The position numbers and the translations under genes were made by a program. The notes under the pieces were generated by a model. That model saw nothing but the letters and a program-made list of their open reading frames with translations. It was not told where the DNA came from and ran no database searches. Below are positions 25,939-37,203 of a stretch of 64,000 bases of DNA, one piece after another. The stretch covers positions 62,001-126,000 of the forward strand of contig NZ_JAMDLI010000004.1 in assembly GCF_023721815.1 (NCBI RefSeq). Reading direction: 5' to 3'. Position 1 is the first letter of the stretch. Each line of letters opens with the position of its first letter. The DNA is from Pleomorphomonas sp. JP5. GTDB taxonomy: Bacteria > Pseudomonadota > Alphaproteobacteria > Rhizobiales > Pleomorphomonadaceae.

Positions 25939-25966
25939 AGGCCCGCGAAGTCACCTTCGCGGGCCT
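25939..25966. terminator. Bidirectional terminator between azlD and ftsZ
   Basis: 12-bp stem AGGCCCGCGAAG / CTTCGCGGGCCT with a TCAC loop. T-rich sequence follows on the plus strand (TTTGTCTTTT) and on the minus strand (CTTCTTTTCTG), so it can end both convergent genes. Confidence 0.85.
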
Positions 25967-25990
25967 TTGTCTTTTACGCTCGTGACCGGA

Positions 25991-27805
25991 TCACTTGCGG
26001 CGGAGGAACGCCGGGATCTCCATGTCATCGTCGGTAGCACGCGGCGCCGGCTGCGGCGCCATGCGGCCCTGCTGGTCGAGGCGGCCGGTAGCCCCCTGAG
26101 CCGGCGCGGCCGGACGCTTCACGAACTCGCTCGCCGCCGAGGGACGCACGGCCGGCTGGGGAGCTGCGGCGCGCGGCGCTTCGGGCTGAGCCTCTTCCTC
26201 GCGACGGCCGAGGCCGACGGTGGCGAGGCGACGGAGCAAGCCGAGCGGACGACGCTCTTCGTCATGGTCTTCCGGATGCACCTGCACCGAGGCGGCCTGA
26301 CGCTGGGCGATCGGCGGGAACTCCTCGATCGACGGCACGCGGCTGCGCTGGGCGACGGCCGACGGACGCTCGGCGACCGGCGGCACGTAGGGCTGCTGGG
26401 CGGGCGCCGGCTCAGCGGCGCGGGCCGGCTGCGGCTGGGCAGCCGGCGCGGGCGCGTCGTAGTGGTTCATCGACGGCTCGTAGGGCTCGATCGACACGCG
26501 CGGATCATGCGGCGTCGTGACGGAGCGAACCGGTTCGGGCTCGATGGACGCTTCCGGCAGCGCCAGCGCCGCTTCGAGGGCCTCGACGGAGACCTGCGCG
26601 GCGGCGGCAGCAGCCTGGGTGTAGTTCGGAACCGGCGCGGGCGCAGGGGCGATCGACGCGACCGAGGCGGCCTCGCGGATCACCGCCGGGCGCACGGCCG
26701 GCTGGTTAAAAGGCTGCCGCACCTCCTGAGCCGCGACGGCGGCGGCAGCAGACGTGGTCACCTGAACGGGGCGGGTCGGCGAGGTGCGGCCCACGGCATC
26801 GGCGCTGTTGTTGCGGACGACCGATTCCTGACGGACCAGCTCCGGCTCGATGCCGGTGGCGACGACCGACACGCGGATCATGCCTTCCATGGTGTCGTCG
26901 AAGGTGGCGCCGAGGATGATGTTCGCCTCGGAGTCCACTTCCTCGCGGATGCGGGTTGCAGCCTCGTCGACCTCGAACAGCGTCAGGTCCTTGCCGCCGG
27001 TGATCGAGATCAGGAGGCCCTGCGCCCCCTGCATCGACACTTCGTCGAGCAGCGGATTGGCAATCGCCGCCTCGGCGGCCTGGATGGCGCGCTTCTCGCC
27101 AGAGGCTTCGCCGGTGCCCATCATCGCCTTGCCCATGCCGCGCATGATCGAGCGGACGTCGGCGAAGTCGAGGTTGATCAGGCCTTCCTTGACCATCAGG
27201 TCGGTGATGCAGGCGACGCCCGAGTAGAGCACCTGGTCGGCCATCGCGAAGGCGTCGGCGAAGGTCGTCCGCTCGTTGGCGATGCGGAACAGGTTCTGGT
27301 TGGGGATGCAGATCAGCGTGTCGACCGAGTTCTGCAGCTCCTGGATGCCGGCGTCGGCGATCTTCATGCGGCGGGCGCCTTCGAACTGGAAGGGCTTGGT
27401 GGTGACGCCGACGGTGAGGATGCCGTGCTCACGGGCCGCGCGGGCGATCACCGGCGCCGCGCCGGTACCCGTGCCGCCGCCCATGCCGCAGGTGATGAAC
27501 ACCATGTGGCTGCCGGCGAGATGGTCGTTGATCTCGTCGATCACTTCCTCGGCGGCCGCGCGGCCGACTTCCGGCTGCGAGCCGGCGCCAAGGCCCTCGG
27601 TGACCGCCACACCCATCTGGATGATGCGTTCGGCCCGAGAGGACGCCAGGGCCTGCGCATCGGTGTTCGCCACGACGAACTCGACGCCCTGAAGGCCGGA
27701 CTGGATCATGTTGTTGACGGCGTTGCCGCCGGCACCGCCGACGCCGAAGACGGTAATTCTCGGCTTGAGCTCCGTGAGGTCGGGCATCTTTAGATTAATA
27801 GTCAT
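25991..27805 (-). CDS. ftsZ: Cell division protein FtsZ, long form
   Basis: Tubulin-like GTPase that forms the division ring. The protein is 604 residues; many FtsZ proteins are near 380. The GTPase core (about 1-325) has [13 protein letters not shown], the signature [11 protein letters not shown] and the T7-loop region NLDFADV. A linker of about 250 residues rich in Ala, Pro, Glu and Arg follows, ending in the conserved membrane-tether peptide MEIPAFLRR that binds FtsA. Long linkers are usual in Rhizobiales. Start at the ATG 27805 with GAGG upstream. A 130-nt spacer separates it from ftsA and may hold its own promoter. Confidence 0.96.
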   Translation of the reverse strand: MTINLKMPDLTELKPRITVFGVGGAGGNAVNNMIQSGLQGVEFVVANTDAQALASSRAERIIQMGVAVTEGLGAGSQPEVGRAAAEEVIDEINDHLAGSHMVFITCGMGGGTGTGAAPVIARAAREHGILTVGVTTKPFQFEGARRMKIADAGIQELQNSVDTLICIPNQNLFRIANERTTFADAFAMADQVLYSGVACITDLMVKEGLINLDFADVRSIMRGMGKAMMGTGEASGEKRAIQAAEAAIANPLLDEVSMQGAQGLLISITGGKDLTLFEVDEAATRIREEVDSEANIILGATFDDTMEGMIRVSVVATGIEPELVRQESVVRNNSADAVGRTSPTRPVQVTTSAAAAVAAQEVRQPFNQPAVRPAVIREAASVASIAPAPAPVPNYTQAAAAAAQVSVEALEAALALPEASIEPEPVRSVTTPHDPRVSIEPYEPSMNHYDAPAPAAQPQPARAAEPAPAQQPYVPPVAERPSAVAQRSRVPSIEEFPPIAQRQAASVQVHPEDHDEERRPLGLLRRLATVGLGRREEEAQPEAPRAAAPQPAVRPSAASEFVKRPAAPAQGATGRLDQQGRMAPQPAPRATDDDMEIPAFLRRK

Positions 27806-27935
27806 GGTTGCCTCGTTATTCTGCAAGCGGCTCTCGCCGATACGTCCTCTGTCCTCAAATCAGCGGCCGCCGCTGCAACCGCACGCTACTTTCCTACGCC
27901 TGTTACGCACCGACCCGCTCCGTTGCCGGCGCGGA

Positions 27936-29252
27936 TCAGAAACTCTCGCGGAACCACGCCCCCATGCGGGAAACGAAGCCACCGTTGGCGGCCAGCGCCA
28001 TCGACTTTCGCCGGCCTGAAAACTGCTCGATCTGCGCCACCTGCGGGTAGATCATCAGACCCACCGCCGTGGCGAAGGCTGCCCCGCGCGCCGCTTCCGG
28101 CAGACCGGCGACGCCGACCGGCCGACCGAGCCGGACGTTGCGGCCGAGCACCTTGCGGGCGAGTTCCGGCAGGCCGGTGAGCTGGCTGGCGCCACCGGTC
28201 AGCACGACGCGGCGACCGACCCGACCGGCAAAGCCCGAGGCATGCAACCGGTCGCGCACAACTTCCAGCGTCTCCTCGACGCGCGGACGAATGATCTCGA
28301 CCAGTTGGGCGCGCGTCACCTGATGGGCCACGTCGTCGTCGCCCACCGGTTCGACGGTGACCATGTCGCGTTCGTCGCTGTCGGTGGCGATCACCGAGCC
28401 ATAGAGCGCCTTGATGCGCTCGGCGTCGACGAGGCGGGCCGACAGCGCCCGCGCCAGATCCATGGTCACGTGATGGCCGCCGAGGCCGAAGGCGTCGACA
28501 TGGACGCACTGACCGTCGGCGAAGACGGAAATCTTGGTGGTGCCGCCGCCGATGTCGACGCAGGCGACGCCCATCTGCGTCTCGTCGTCGACCAGCGTCG
28601 ACAAGCCGGAGGCGTAGGGGGTGGCGACCATGGTCTCGACTTCGAGATGCGCCCGGTTGACGGAGATCTCGAGGTTGCGCAGCGTCACGGCGTCGGCCGA
28701 AACCAGATGCGTGTCGACCGACAGCGACGAGCCGATCATGCCGCGCGGGTCGCGGATGCCACGGTTGTTGTCGAGCGCGTAACCGATCGGCAGCGCATGA
28801 ACGATGGTGCGGCCGTCCTTGACCTTGTAGGAGGCGCCGATCTCCAGCACGCGCTGGATGTCGCTCTCGGAGACTTCCGATCCGGACAGGTCGTACTTGA
28901 CCGAGAAGGTCTCCGAACCGAGCCGACCGCAGGACAGCGAGACGATCAGGGACTCGACGGTCAGGCCGGCCATGCGCTCGGCCGCGTCGACGGCGAGGCG
29001 GATCGCCTTCTCGGCCTGGTCGAGGTCGACCACCGCGCCGGCCTTGATGCCGCGCGAGCGCTGGTAGCCGAAGCCGAGCACCTCGATGAGATGGGTGCGG
29101 CCGGGCAGAATGTCGCCGATCGGCCGCGGCGTCAGGCGGGCGATGACGCAGCAGATCTTGGAGGTGCCCACATCGAGCACCGAAACGATGACCGGCCGCT
29201 TGGGCGGCAGCGGCCGCATGCGCTGAACGCGGGCGTCGGATGCGTGCGTCAT
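27936..29252 (-). CDS. ftsA: Cell division protein FtsA
   Basis: Actin-like ATPase that links FtsZ to the membrane. 438 residues with phosphate-1 loop DVGTSKICCVIA near 27-38, the SHS2/1C domain (SLSCGRLGSETFSVKYDLSGSEV), phosphate-2 VDIGGGTTKISVF near 231, and a C-terminal amphipathic helix SRMGAWFRESF. The start overlaps the ftsQ stop by ATGA. Confidence 0.95.
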   Translation of the reverse strand: MTHASDARVQRMRPLPPKRPVIVSVLDVGTSKICCVIARLTPRPIGDILPGRTHLIEVLGFGYQRSRGIKAGAVVDLDQAEKAIRLAVDAAERMAGLTVESLIVSLSCGRLGSETFSVKYDLSGSEVSESDIQRVLEIGASYKVKDGRTIVHALPIGYALDNNRGIRDPRGMIGSSLSVDTHLVSADAVTLRNLEISVNRAHLEVETMVATPYASGLSTLVDDETQMGVACVDIGGGTTKISVFADGQCVHVDAFGLGGHHVTMDLARALSARLVDAERIKALYGSVIATDSDERDMVTVEPVGDDDVAHQVTRAQLVEIIRPRVEETLEVVRDRLHASGFAGRVGRRVVLTGGASQLTGLPELARKVLGRNVRLGRPVGVAGLPEAARGAAFATAVGLMIYPQVAQIEQFSGRRKSMALAANGGFVSRMGAWFRESF

Positions 29253-30157
29253 GCGCCCTGCTCCCGCTTCTTGAGGGCCTTGTTGCGCGCCGACACCAGT
29301 TCGTCGCGGGCCTTGCGCGCGTCGTCGGTCAGGCGAACCACCAGCCGGTCGGGCAGGCGCAGGTCGACGACGGTGATGTCGCGATCGAGAAGGCCGGATT
29401 CCTTGTCGGTCTCCTGAAGCTCGGTCACCGCCTTCTGCGCGTTCTTCTCCGGCAGCATCACCTGTACGCCGTTATCCAGGAACAGGTCCCAGCGCCGGTT
29501 GGAGACCAGCATCGAGGCGCGCACCTTCTTCTGCAGGTCCGGCACGTCGTCGAGCAGCGACGTGATCTCGGCGACCTTGAGCTGGGCGCCCTCGCCGACC
29601 ACGCGCGGCAGGCGGGAATAGCGTGTCTCCAACCGGTCGGTGATGACCTTGCCGGCGCTGTCGATCACCACCACGGGCGCATCGATCGTCGGCTGCCACA
29701 GGGCGGCCGGGACACGCTCCTCGATGATCACCCGGAGCGTGCCGGGATAAAGCTTCATGACCGATACGTCCTGCACCCATGGGATGGATTGCAGGCGCTC
29801 GCGGGCGGCAGCGGCGTCATAGAAGAACAGCGACTGGCCCGAATGGATCGACAGCGTGTCGAGCACATCGGCCTCGTCGATCTCGCGCTGACCGGTGATG
29901 CGGACGGCGGAGATGCGGAAGCCGAGCTCGGCGGACGTGTCGTTCAGAACTTCGCCTGTGCGGCCGGACAGCACCATGCCGTAGGCGCCCCAGGCGAGAA
30001 GATAGGCAACGGACATGGCGAGACCGGCGCCGCGCGGCAGCGCCGCGAGCAGACCGGCCGGACGCCAGATGGGCTTGCGACGCAGGCGCGAAACACCGCG
30101 ACGACCGAAGAGGAAGAACCTCTTTCGCCCCGCCGGCTTCGCCATGCCTGTCGTCAT
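29249..30157 (-). CDS. ftsQ: Cell division protein FtsQ
   Basis: Bitopic divisome protein: a basic cytoplasmic N-terminus, one membrane span near 40-60, a POTRA domain ([23 protein letters not shown]), then the FtsQ/DivIB domain ([30 protein letters not shown]). I chose the ATG at 30157 because it overlaps the ddl stop by ATGA, as elsewhere in this cluster; an ATG at 30187 would add 10 residues. 302 residues. Confidence 0.93.
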   Translation of the reverse strand: MTTGMAKPAGRKRFFLFGRRGVSRLRRKPIWRPAGLLAALPRGAGLAMSVAYLLAWGAYGMVLSGRTGEVLNDTSAELGFRISAVRITGQREIDEADVLDTLSIHSGQSLFFYDAAAARERLQSIPWVQDVSVMKLYPGTLRVIIEERVPAALWQPTIDAPVVVIDSAGKVITDRLETRYSRLPRVVGEGAQLKVAEITSLLDDVPDLQKKVRASMLVSNRRWDLFLDNGVQVMLPEKNAQKAVTELQETDKESGLLDRDITVVDLRLPDRLVVRLTDDARKARDELVSARNKALKKREQGA

Positions 30158-31077
30158 CGCCTGCAACTTGCGTCCTCCACCATCCAACTGACCAGCTCGC
30201 CGAAGCCGATGCCCGCATAGGCGGCCATCTCCGGCACAAGCGAGGTCGCCGTCATTCCCGGTTGCGTGTTCACTTCGAGGCAGATGACCTGCCCCGTACC
30301 GTCGCCCTTGTCATCGAAGCGGAAATCGGCCCGGCTGACGCCGCGGCAGCCGAGCGAACGGTGCGCTTCGAGGGCTAATGTTTGAATATTTTGGTAAATA
30401 AAGGGTGAAAGGTTGGCGGGCAGAACGTGTTTGGAGCCGCCGGGCCGATACTTGGCGTCATAATCATAGAAAGCATCGCCTTGCGGCAACACTTCGATGA
30501 CGTCAAGGGCGCGGTCGCCCATCACGCCGCAGGTAAGTTCCCGCCCCGGAATGTATTTTTCCACCATCACCATGTCGCCGAACCGCCAGTCGGGACGGGC
30601 GAGTTCCTGCGGCGGATGGGCCGCGTCGGCCGGAACGATGAGCACGCCGAAGCTCGATCCCTCGGCCGGCGGCTTGATCACATAGGGCGGTTCCAGCACG
30701 TGGGCGTTAACCACTTCAAGCCTGTGGACAAGTTTGTGCTCGGCCACGGGAATGCCGGCCGCCTTCATCACGTGCTTGGCCTTGGGCTTGTTCATGGCCA
30801 GCGCCGAAGCCAGCACGCCCGAGTGCGTATAGGGAATATCCATCACTTCGAGGATGCCCTGCACGGTGCCATCCTCGCCGTAGATGCCATGCAGCGCGTT
30901 GAAGCAGACGTCGGGACGGAGCTCCTCCAGCACGGCGGCGACGGTGCGATCGACGTCGACGCGGGTGACGCGGTAGCCGCGCGCCTCCAGCGCGTCGGCG
31001 CAGGCCTTGCCCGAGTTGAGGCTGACCGGCCGCTCCGACGACCACCCGCCCATCAGTACCGCCACATGCTTGGCCAT
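30154..31077 (-). CDS. ddl: D-alanine--D-alanine ligase
   Basis: ATP-grasp ligase that makes D-Ala-D-Ala for MurF. 307 residues with [18 protein letters not shown], the ATP-binding [14 protein letters not shown] near 132-145, and the metal-binding [13 protein letters not shown] near 278-290. A short AT-rich patch (30378-30412) inside the gene encodes [16 protein letters not shown] with codons unlike its neighbours, but the frame is intact. Confidence 0.95.
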   Translation of the reverse strand: MAKHVAVLMGGWSSERPVSLNSGKACADALEARGYRVTRVDVDRTVAAVLEELRPDVCFNALHGIYGEDGTVQGILEVMDIPYTHSGVLASALAMNKPKAKHVMKAAGIPVAEHKLVHRLEVVNAHVLEPPYVIKPPAEGSSFGVLIVPADAAHPPQELARPDWRFGDMVMVEKYIPGRELTCGVMGDRALDVIEVLPQGDAFYDYDAKYRPGGSKHVLPANLSPFIYQNIQTLALEAHRSLGCRGVSRADFRFDDKGDGTGQVICLEVNTQPGMTATSLVPEMAAYAGIGFGELVSWMVEDASCRR

Positions 31078-31138
31078 CGCTCTGTCCCCCTTGCTGGCGG
31101 CCCGACGCGATACAGCCGCTCAAATCCCGCCGTGCGGA

Positions 31139-32083
31139 TCACTTGCCGAGAAACGGCTCGACCTCGGCGCCGGGCGCGAAGGCGCCCAGTCGCTTGATTT
31201 CCCAGTCGAGGCGGATGCCGGAAGTCTCCAGCACGCGCGAGCGAACCGTCTCGCCGAGCAGCTCGACGTCGTGCGCGGTCGCCTCGCCGGCGTTGATCAG
31301 GAAGTTGCAATGCATCTCGCTGACTTGCGCATCCCCGACCCTGAAGCCGCGGCAACCGGCTGCGTCGATCAGCTTCCAGGCCGAATGCCCCGGCGGATTC
31401 TTGAAGGTGGAGCCGCCGGTGCGCGCCTTGATCGGCTGCGACGCCTCGCGGTGCTCGGTGACCGCCTTCATGGCCTGGGAGATGCTATCCTTGTCGGCGG
31501 GGATGCCTTTCAGGACCGCAGAAGTGAAAATGAAGCCCGCCGGCGGCGCCGAATGGCGATAGGAGTAGCCGAGCTCGCCGACCGGCAGCGTGAGCAACTC
31601 GCCCTCACGGGTGACGCCACGCACCTCGACCACCCGTTCGGCGGTCTCCGAGCCATGGGCACCGGCATTCATGGTCAGCGCGCCGCCGAGGCCGCCGGGA
31701 ATGCCGTGGTAGAAGGCAAAGCCGGAGAGCCCGAGCTCCAGCGCCTTGGCGGCCAGAAACTTGTCGGGAATGGCGGCGCCCGCCCGAATGCGGGTGGGCG
31801 ACAGCGCCTCGGTGCCGCCGAAGCCGCGGACCGACAACCGGATCACCACCCCTCCGATGCCGCCGTCGCGGATCAGGAGGTTGGAACCGAGCCCGATGAC
31901 GGTGACCGGCACGTCCTCCGGCACGAGTTTCAGGAAGGCCTGAAGATCGGCCTCGTCGGCCGGCTGGAACAGGATCTCCGCCGGTCCGCCGACCCGGAAC
32001 CACACGAGGTCCTTCAGCGACCGGTTGTCCTCGATCGGGCCACGGATATGCGAGGTGTCCCCAAGACGGGCGCGCAGTGCCAT
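31139..32083 (-). CDS. murB: UDP-N-acetylenolpyruvoylglucosamine reductase MurB
   Basis: FAD enzyme that reduces the enolpyruvyl group to form UDP-MurNAc. 314 residues: [48 protein letters not shown] (flavin binding) and TGGSTFKNP (catalytic Ser). The ATG at 32083 shares a base with the murC stop (TGATG), which settles the start. A 61-nt gap precedes ddl. Confidence 0.95.
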   Translation of the reverse strand: MALRARLGDTSHIRGPIEDNRSLKDLVWFRVGGPAEILFQPADEADLQAFLKLVPEDVPVTVIGLGSNLLIRDGGIGGVVIRLSVRGFGGTEALSPTRIRAGAAIPDKFLAAKALELGLSGFAFYHGIPGGLGGALTMNAGAHGSETAERVVEVRGVTREGELLTLPVGELGYSYRHSAPPAGFIFTSAVLKGIPADKDSISQAMKAVTEHREASQPIKARTGGSTFKNPPGHSAWKLIDAAGCRGFRVGDAQVSEMHCNFLINAGEATAHDVELLGETVRSRVLETSGIRLDWEIKRLGAFAPGAEVEPFLGK

Positions 32084-33495
32084 CACGCTCCCTCCGCCTG
32101 CGCCTTGAGCTGACCGGGCAGCGCGTAGGCCCACTGGGTGATGTTGCCGGCGCCGAGGCAGACCACCATGTCGCCCGGTCGCGCGACCGAGGCGATGGTG
32201 GCCGCCAGCTTGTCCGGTCCTTCGAGGGCGCGGGCGTCGCGATGGCCGGCTGCCTTGATGCCGGAGACGAGATGGTCCTTGTCGGCGCCCTCGATCGGCT
32301 GCTCGCCGGCCGGATAGACGTCGGCGATGATCACCGTGTCGGCGTCGTTGAACGCCTTGCAGAAGTCGGGGAACAGCGACTGCAGGCGGCTGTAGCGATG
32401 CGGCTGCATCACCGCCACCACCTTGCCGGTCGCGCCTTCGCGCGCCGCCCTGAGCACCGCCATGATCTCCACCGGATGGTGGCCGTAGTCGTCATAGATG
32501 GTGACGCCGTTGAAGTCGCCCGTGCGGGTAAAGCGGCGCTTGACGCCGCCGAAGGCGCCGAGCCCCTTGCGGATCGCCTCGGCCGAGATGCCGAGCCGGT
32601 GGGCGACGGCGATCGCCGCCGTGGCGTTGGAGACGTTGTGCCGGCCGGGCATCGGCAGCTCCAGCGCCGGAATGACGGTCTCGGCGCCGGTGACGCGGTC
32701 GCGGATCTCGACCGAGAAGCGCGAATGGCCGCCCTCGATGCGGAGGTCGGCGAAGCGGACGTCGGCCTGCGGGTTCTGCCCGTAGGTGATGATGCGCCGG
32801 TCCTCGATCTTGGACACCAGCGCCTGCACCTCCGGATGGTCGAGGCACATCACCGCGAAGCCGTAGAAGGGGACGTTCTCGATGAACTGCCGGAAGGCGG
32901 CGCGGGCGGCGTCGAAGGTGCCGTAGTGGTCGAGGTGCTCGGGGTCGATGTTGGTGACGATGGCGATGTCGGCCGGAAGTTTGACGAAGGTGCCGTCGCT
33001 CTCGTCGGCTTCCACCACCATCCAGTCGCCGGCGCCCATGCGGGCATTGGTGCCGTAGGCGTTGATGATGCCGCCGTTGATGACGGTGGGATCGAGGCCA
33101 CCGGCGTCGAGCAGCGCCGCCACCAGCGAGGTGGTCGTCGTCTTGCCATGGGTGCCGCCGATGGCGATCGCCTGCTTGAAGCGCATCAGCTCGGCCAGCA
33201 TCTCGGCGCGGCGGACGATGGGAAGGTGCCGCTCGCGGGCGGCCACCAGCTCGGGATTGTCGCGCTTGATAGCCGAGGAGACCACCAGCACCTCGGCAGC
33301 GCCAAGGTTCTCGGCCTTGTGGCCGACCGTCACCGGAATGCCCGAGGCCCTGAGACGCTCGACGTTGGCGTTCTCGGCCTGATCGGAGCCCTGCACGCGG
33401 TAGCCGAGATCGGCCAGCACCTCGGCGATGCCGCTCATGCCGATGCCGCCGATGCCGACGAAATGAACCGGCCCAATGTCGCGGGGCATTTTCAT
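32083..33495 (-). CDS. murC: UDP-N-acetylmuramate--L-alanine ligase MurC
   Basis: ATP-dependent ligase that adds L-Ala to UDP-MurNAc. 470 residues: Rossmann [15 protein letters not shown] near 13-27, Walker [13 protein letters not shown] near 113, central [11 protein letters not shown], and the C-terminal domain [10 protein letters not shown]. Overlaps murG upstream by ATGA and murB downstream by one base. Confidence 0.96.
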   Translation of the reverse strand: MKMPRDIGPVHFVGIGGIGMSGIAEVLADLGYRVQGSDQAENANVERLRASGIPVTVGHKAENLGAAEVLVVSSAIKRDNPELVAARERHLPIVRRAEMLAELMRFKQAIAIGGTHGKTTTTSLVAALLDAGGLDPTVINGGIINAYGTNARMGAGDWMVVEADESDGTFVKLPADIAIVTNIDPEHLDHYGTFDAARAAFRQFIENVPFYGFAVMCLDHPEVQALVSKIEDRRIITYGQNPQADVRFADLRIEGGHSRFSVEIRDRVTGAETVIPALELPMPGRHNVSNATAAIAVAHRLGISAEAIRKGLGAFGGVKRRFTRTGDFNGVTIYDDYGHHPVEIMAVLRAAREGATGKVVAVMQPHRYSRLQSLFPDFCKAFNDADTVIIADVYPAGEQPIEGADKDHLVSGIKAAGHRDARALEGPDKLAATIASVARPGDMVVCLGAGNITQWAYALPGQLKAQAEGA

Positions 33496-34619
33496 GGACG
33501 TGTTCCCTTGGAAGCGAAATCGGCGGGTTTGCCGCCGGAAGCAATGAGTTCGACGAGATCGGCCAGTCGCTCCACCGCGTCCGGACGGCCCTCGCCCCTG
33601 GCAGCGGCGGCCATGGCGGAAAGGCGGTCAGGCCCGCGCACGAGGCCGGCGATGAGTTCGGCCAGCTTGTCCGGCGTCAGCGACGCCTGCTCGGCCATGA
33701 TGGCGCCCCCCGCTCGTTCGAGGCCGAGGGCGTTGGTCTTCTGGTCGTTGTCGAGCGCATGCGGCAGCGGCACCAGGATCGACGGCCGGCCGATGACGGT
33801 CAGTTCGGCCACCGAGGAGGCGCCCGACCGGCAGACGACGAGATGGGCGTTGGCGATGCGATCCGGCAAGTCGACGAAGAAAGGCGCGATTGCGTGCTCG
33901 ATGCCGAGCCGGGCGTAGACCGCGCCGACGCGCTCCATGTCCTCCGGCCTCACCTGCTGCACGAGGCGGAGCCGCGCCGCCACATCAGACGGCAGCTTCT
34001 CGAGAGCCGGCGGCATCAGATCGCCGAACACCCGGGCGCCCTGGCTGCCGCCGAACACCAGAAGGTCGATCTTGCCGTCCTCGGTGGGCTCGCGGTAGGG
34101 GGCGACGGCGGCCAGCACCTTCGGCCGCACCGGGTTGCCGGTGACCACGGCGCGGGCGGCGCCCGCTCCCATAAGGCCCGTGTCCTTGAAGGTGGTGGCG
34201 ATGGCGGTGACGCGCGGCGCAAGAAACCGGTTGGCCCGGCCCATCACCGCGTTGGCCTCATGGACGATGGTCGGACGCCTCGTCAGCCAGGCGGCGACGA
34301 GCGGAGGCAACGTCGGGTAACCGCCGAAGCCGATGGTCACGGCCGGGTCGAGCTTGCGCACCAGAGACAGCGACTGCAACTCGCCGCGCGCCAGGTTGGC
34401 GGCCGACTTCAGAAGGCCGAGCGGCGAGCGGTCGCCAAAGGTTGCCGAGGCGATGATGTGGATCTCGCGGGCGGGAAACTCCGAGCCGTAGTTGTTGGCC
34501 CTGTGGTCGGTGGCGAGATGAATGTCGAAACCGCGCGGAGCCAACGCAAAGGCGAGGGATTCGGCGGGAAAGAGATGACCGCCGGTTCCACCGGCGGCGA
34601 TCAGGATCGTACGGGTCAT
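33492..34619 (-). CDS. murG: Lipid II synthase MurG
   Basis: Membrane-associated GT28 glycosyltransferase that adds GlcNAc to lipid I. 375 residues with [16 protein letters not shown] near 8-23, [14 protein letters not shown] and the nucleotide-sugar site [22 protein letters not shown]. 3 nt after ftsW. Confidence 0.96.
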   Translation of the reverse strand: MTRTILIAAGGTGGHLFPAESLAFALAPRGFDIHLATDHRANNYGSEFPAREIHIIASATFGDRSPLGLLKSAANLARGELQSLSLVRKLDPAVTIGFGGYPTLPPLVAAWLTRRPTIVHEANAVMGRANRFLAPRVTAIATTFKDTGLMGAGAARAVVTGNPVRPKVLAAVAPYREPTEDGKIDLLVFGGSQGARVFGDLMPPALEKLPSDVAARLRLVQQVRPEDMERVGAVYARLGIEHAIAPFFVDLPDRIANAHLVVCRSGASSVAELTVIGRPSILVPLPHALDNDQKTNALGLERAGGAIMAEQASLTPDKLAELIAGLVRGPDRLSAMAAAARGEGRPDAVERLADLVELIASGGKPADFASKGTRP

Positions 34620-34622
34620 GGA

Positions 34623-35780
34623 TCAGCCTCGGCCGGGCAACGGCGAAAATTCGATCGGCGCCACGAACCGGGTCTGGTCGGGCCGCTTGCGGGTGAGCGC
34701 CAGCAGCATGCCCATCGAAAGGGCCACCGCCACCAGCGACGAACCGCCGTATGAAATGAAAGGAAGCGTCATGCCCTTGGCGGGCATCAGATGCAGGTTC
34801 ACGGCCATGTTGATGCAGGACTGCAAGCCGAACAGCATGATGAGGCCGGTGGTGGCGAGGCGGACGTAGCCGTCGTTCTCCCTCATCGCGTGGCTCATGC
34901 CGCGCAACACCACGAAGGCGAACACCAGCGCCAGGCACATGCAAAGCACGAGGCCGAATTCCTCGCCCAGCACGGCGAACACGAAGTCGGTGTGGCTGTC
35001 GGGCAGGATGCGTTTGAAGGTGCCCTCACCCGGCCCCTGGCCCCACCAGCCACCATTGATGAAGGCCTCCTGCGCCGTCTGCACCTGGAAGGTGTCGCCA
35101 GCCTCGGGGTTCATGAAGCGCTCGATGCGCGAGCGGACGTGCGGCACCAGCGTATAGGCGGAAAGGATGCCGGTGGCGCCGGCGCCGGCAAAGGCCACGA
35201 TCCACATCCAGCTCATGCCGGAGATGAAGAACAGGCCGCCCCAGGTGAGACAGATCAGCATCGTCTGTCCGAAGTCGGGCTGGGCCACGAACAGCGCCGC
35301 CACGATGCCGAGCAGCAGCATCGAGAAGCTGCGCCCCGGCAGGTCGGGCCGCTTCTGCCCCTCGGCGAGCAGGAAACCGACGAGGACGGCGAACATCGGC
35401 TTCATGAACTCGGACGGCTGCACCGACATGCCCAGGATGGTGATCCAGCGGCGCGACCCTTTCACTTCCGGGCCGATCAGCAGCGTCAGGACCAGCAGCA
35501 TGACGCAGACGACGAAGCCTGCCAGCGCCGCCCGCCGGATCTGCTTGGGGTTCAGGAAGGAAACGCCGATCAGCGTGACGATGGCGGGGAAGGCGAACAT
35601 CGCCTGCCGCTTGACGAAATAGTAGCTGTCGGCGATGCCGATGCGCTCGGCGACGGCGGGGCTCGCCGCCAGCGACAGCACGATGCCGCCGAAGATCAGC
35701 GCCAGAAAGGCGATGAGCAGGAGCTTGTCGACGGTGAACCACCAATCGGCCACCGGATTGCGTTCGGCACGCGAAACCAT
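34623..35780 (-). CDS. ftsW: Septal peptidoglycan polymerase FtsW
   Basis: SEDS-family glycosyltransferase that polymerises lipid II at the septum together with FtsI. 385 residues, about 10 membrane segments, with the SEDS motifs SRRWITILGMSVQPSEFMKP, AQPDFGQT and LPFISYGGSS. The ATG at 35780 overlaps the murD stop (TGATG), excluding a longer frame that runs into murD. Confidence 0.95.
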   Translation of the reverse strand: MVSRAERNPVADWWFTVDKLLLIAFLALIFGGIVLSLAASPAVAERIGIADSYYFVKRQAMFAFPAIVTLIGVSFLNPKQIRRAALAGFVVCVMLLVLTLLIGPEVKGSRRWITILGMSVQPSEFMKPMFAVLVGFLLAEGQKRPDLPGRSFSMLLLGIVAALFVAQPDFGQTMLICLTWGGLFFISGMSWMWIVAFAGAGATGILSAYTLVPHVRSRIERFMNPEAGDTFQVQTAQEAFINGGWWGQGPGEGTFKRILPDSHTDFVFAVLGEEFGLVLCMCLALVFAFVVLRGMSHAMRENDGYVRLATTGLIMLFGLQSCINMAVNLHLMPAKGMTLPFISYGGSSLVAVALSMGMLLALTRKRPDQTRFVAPIEFSPLPGRG

Positions 35781-37189
35781 CAGGCTTTCTCCTGGAACGG
35801 CGTGACGCGGGGGTCGGTCAGCACGAGCTCGCGGAAGTGGTCGCCGCGCACCTCGAAGTTCTTGAACTGATCGTAGGAAGCGCAGGCCGGCGACAACAGC
35901 ACCACCGCCTCGCCGCCGGACGCCTCGGTGGCGGCCAGCGCGTCGGTCAGCGCCTCGGACACCGCGCGGTCGAGCGTCTCGACGATGGCGTGCGGCGCCT
36001 CGCCGTCGATGGTGGCGGCGAACTCCTCGGCCGCGACGCCGATCAGATAGGCCTTGGCGATCTTCGGGAAGAAACCGCTGAGCGGAGCGATGCCGCCGGT
36101 CTTCGGCTTGCCGCCGGCGATCCAGTAGATGTTGTCGTAGCTGGCAAGCGCCTTGGCCGCCGCGTCGGCATTGGTCGCCTTGCTGTCGTTGACGAGGATG
36201 ACCGAGCCGCACCGGCCGATCGGCTCCATGCGGTGGGCAAGACCCGGGAAGGTCTCGATGCCCTTGCGCACCTGGTCGAGCCCGAGGCCGAGCCGGCGCG
36301 TCGCCGCCACCGCCGCCGCCACGTTCTGGGCGTTGTGGACGCCCTTCAGGATCGGGTGGCCGTGCAGGTCGTAGACCACCGTCTGGGCAAGACCCATCGG
36401 TTCGATGATCCGGCCCGACACCGCCCAGACGCCCTGCGCCACCGCGCCACGCGTCGAGATGCGGATCGTCTCGAGCCCCTTGGACTCGCGCCGCGTCGCC
36501 ATGGCGGCGCTATAGGCATCGTCGACGCCGACGACCGCCACCATGGCGCCATCCACCAGCTTCTCCTTGACCGCCGCGTAGCCCTCGATCGAGCCATGGC
36601 GGTCGAGGTGGTCCTCGGTGAGGTTGAGCTGGATGCCGATGCTGGCGTCGATGCCCGGCGCGAGGTCGATCTGGAACGACGAGCACTCGATGACATAGAA
36701 GCGGTCGGGCGCGAAATCGCTGAGACCGAGCACGGCCGGACCGAAGTTGCCGCCGATCTCGACGTCCTTGCCGGCCGACTTCAGGATATGATGGACCAGA
36801 GCCGTCGTCGTCGACTTGCCGTTGGTGCCGGTGATGGCGATGAAGGGCGTCGTCGGCGCGCGGAAGGTCCGCTCGCGGGCGAACAGGCAGATGTCGCCGA
36901 TGATCTCCACGCCGGCCTCGCGGGCGATCTTCACCGTCCAGTGCGGCTCGGGATGGGTGAGCGGAACGCCCGGCGCCAGCACCAGCGCCGAATAGGCGCC
37001 GAACTCGCTGCCCCGCCAGTCGGTGACGGGGATGTCGCGCTCCTGGGCAGCGGCGCGGGCCGCCTCGTTGTCGTCCCAGGCGATGACCTCCGCCCCGCCG
37101 GCCATCAGCGCCTCGGCGGTGATCAGCCCGGACCCGCCGAGGCCGAAAACCGCGACGTGCTTGCCTTTCATCGAGGTGATGGGGATCAT
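35780..37189 (-). CDS. murD: UDP-N-acetylmuramoylalanine--D-glutamate ligase MurD
   Basis: Adds D-Glu to UDP-MurNAc-L-Ala. 469 residues: VFGLGGSGLITAEAL, Walker A ITGTNGKSTTTALV near 116-129, NLTEDHLDRHGS, and C-terminal VLLSPACASYDQFKNFEVRGDHF. Starts 14 nt after mraY. Confidence 0.95.
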   Translation of the reverse strand: MIPITSMKGKHVAVFGLGGSGLITAEALMAGGAEVIAWDDNEAARAAAQERDIPVTDWRGSEFGAYSALVLAPGVPLTHPEPHWTVKIAREAGVEIIGDICLFARERTFRAPTTPFIAITGTNGKSTTTALVHHILKSAGKDVEIGGNFGPAVLGLSDFAPDRFYVIECSSFQIDLAPGIDASIGIQLNLTEDHLDRHGSIEGYAAVKEKLVDGAMVAVVGVDDAYSAAMATRRESKGLETIRISTRGAVAQGVWAVSGRIIEPMGLAQTVVYDLHGHPILKGVHNAQNVAAAVAATRRLGLGLDQVRKGIETFPGLAHRMEPIGRCGSVILVNDSKATNADAAAKALASYDNIYWIAGGKPKTGGIAPLSGFFPKIAKAYLIGVAAEEFAATIDGEAPHAIVETLDRAVSEALTDALAATEASGGEAVVLLSPACASYDQFKNFEVRGDHFRELVLTDPRVTPFQEKA

Positions 37190-37203
37190 CGCCGGGGCCT
37201 CCG

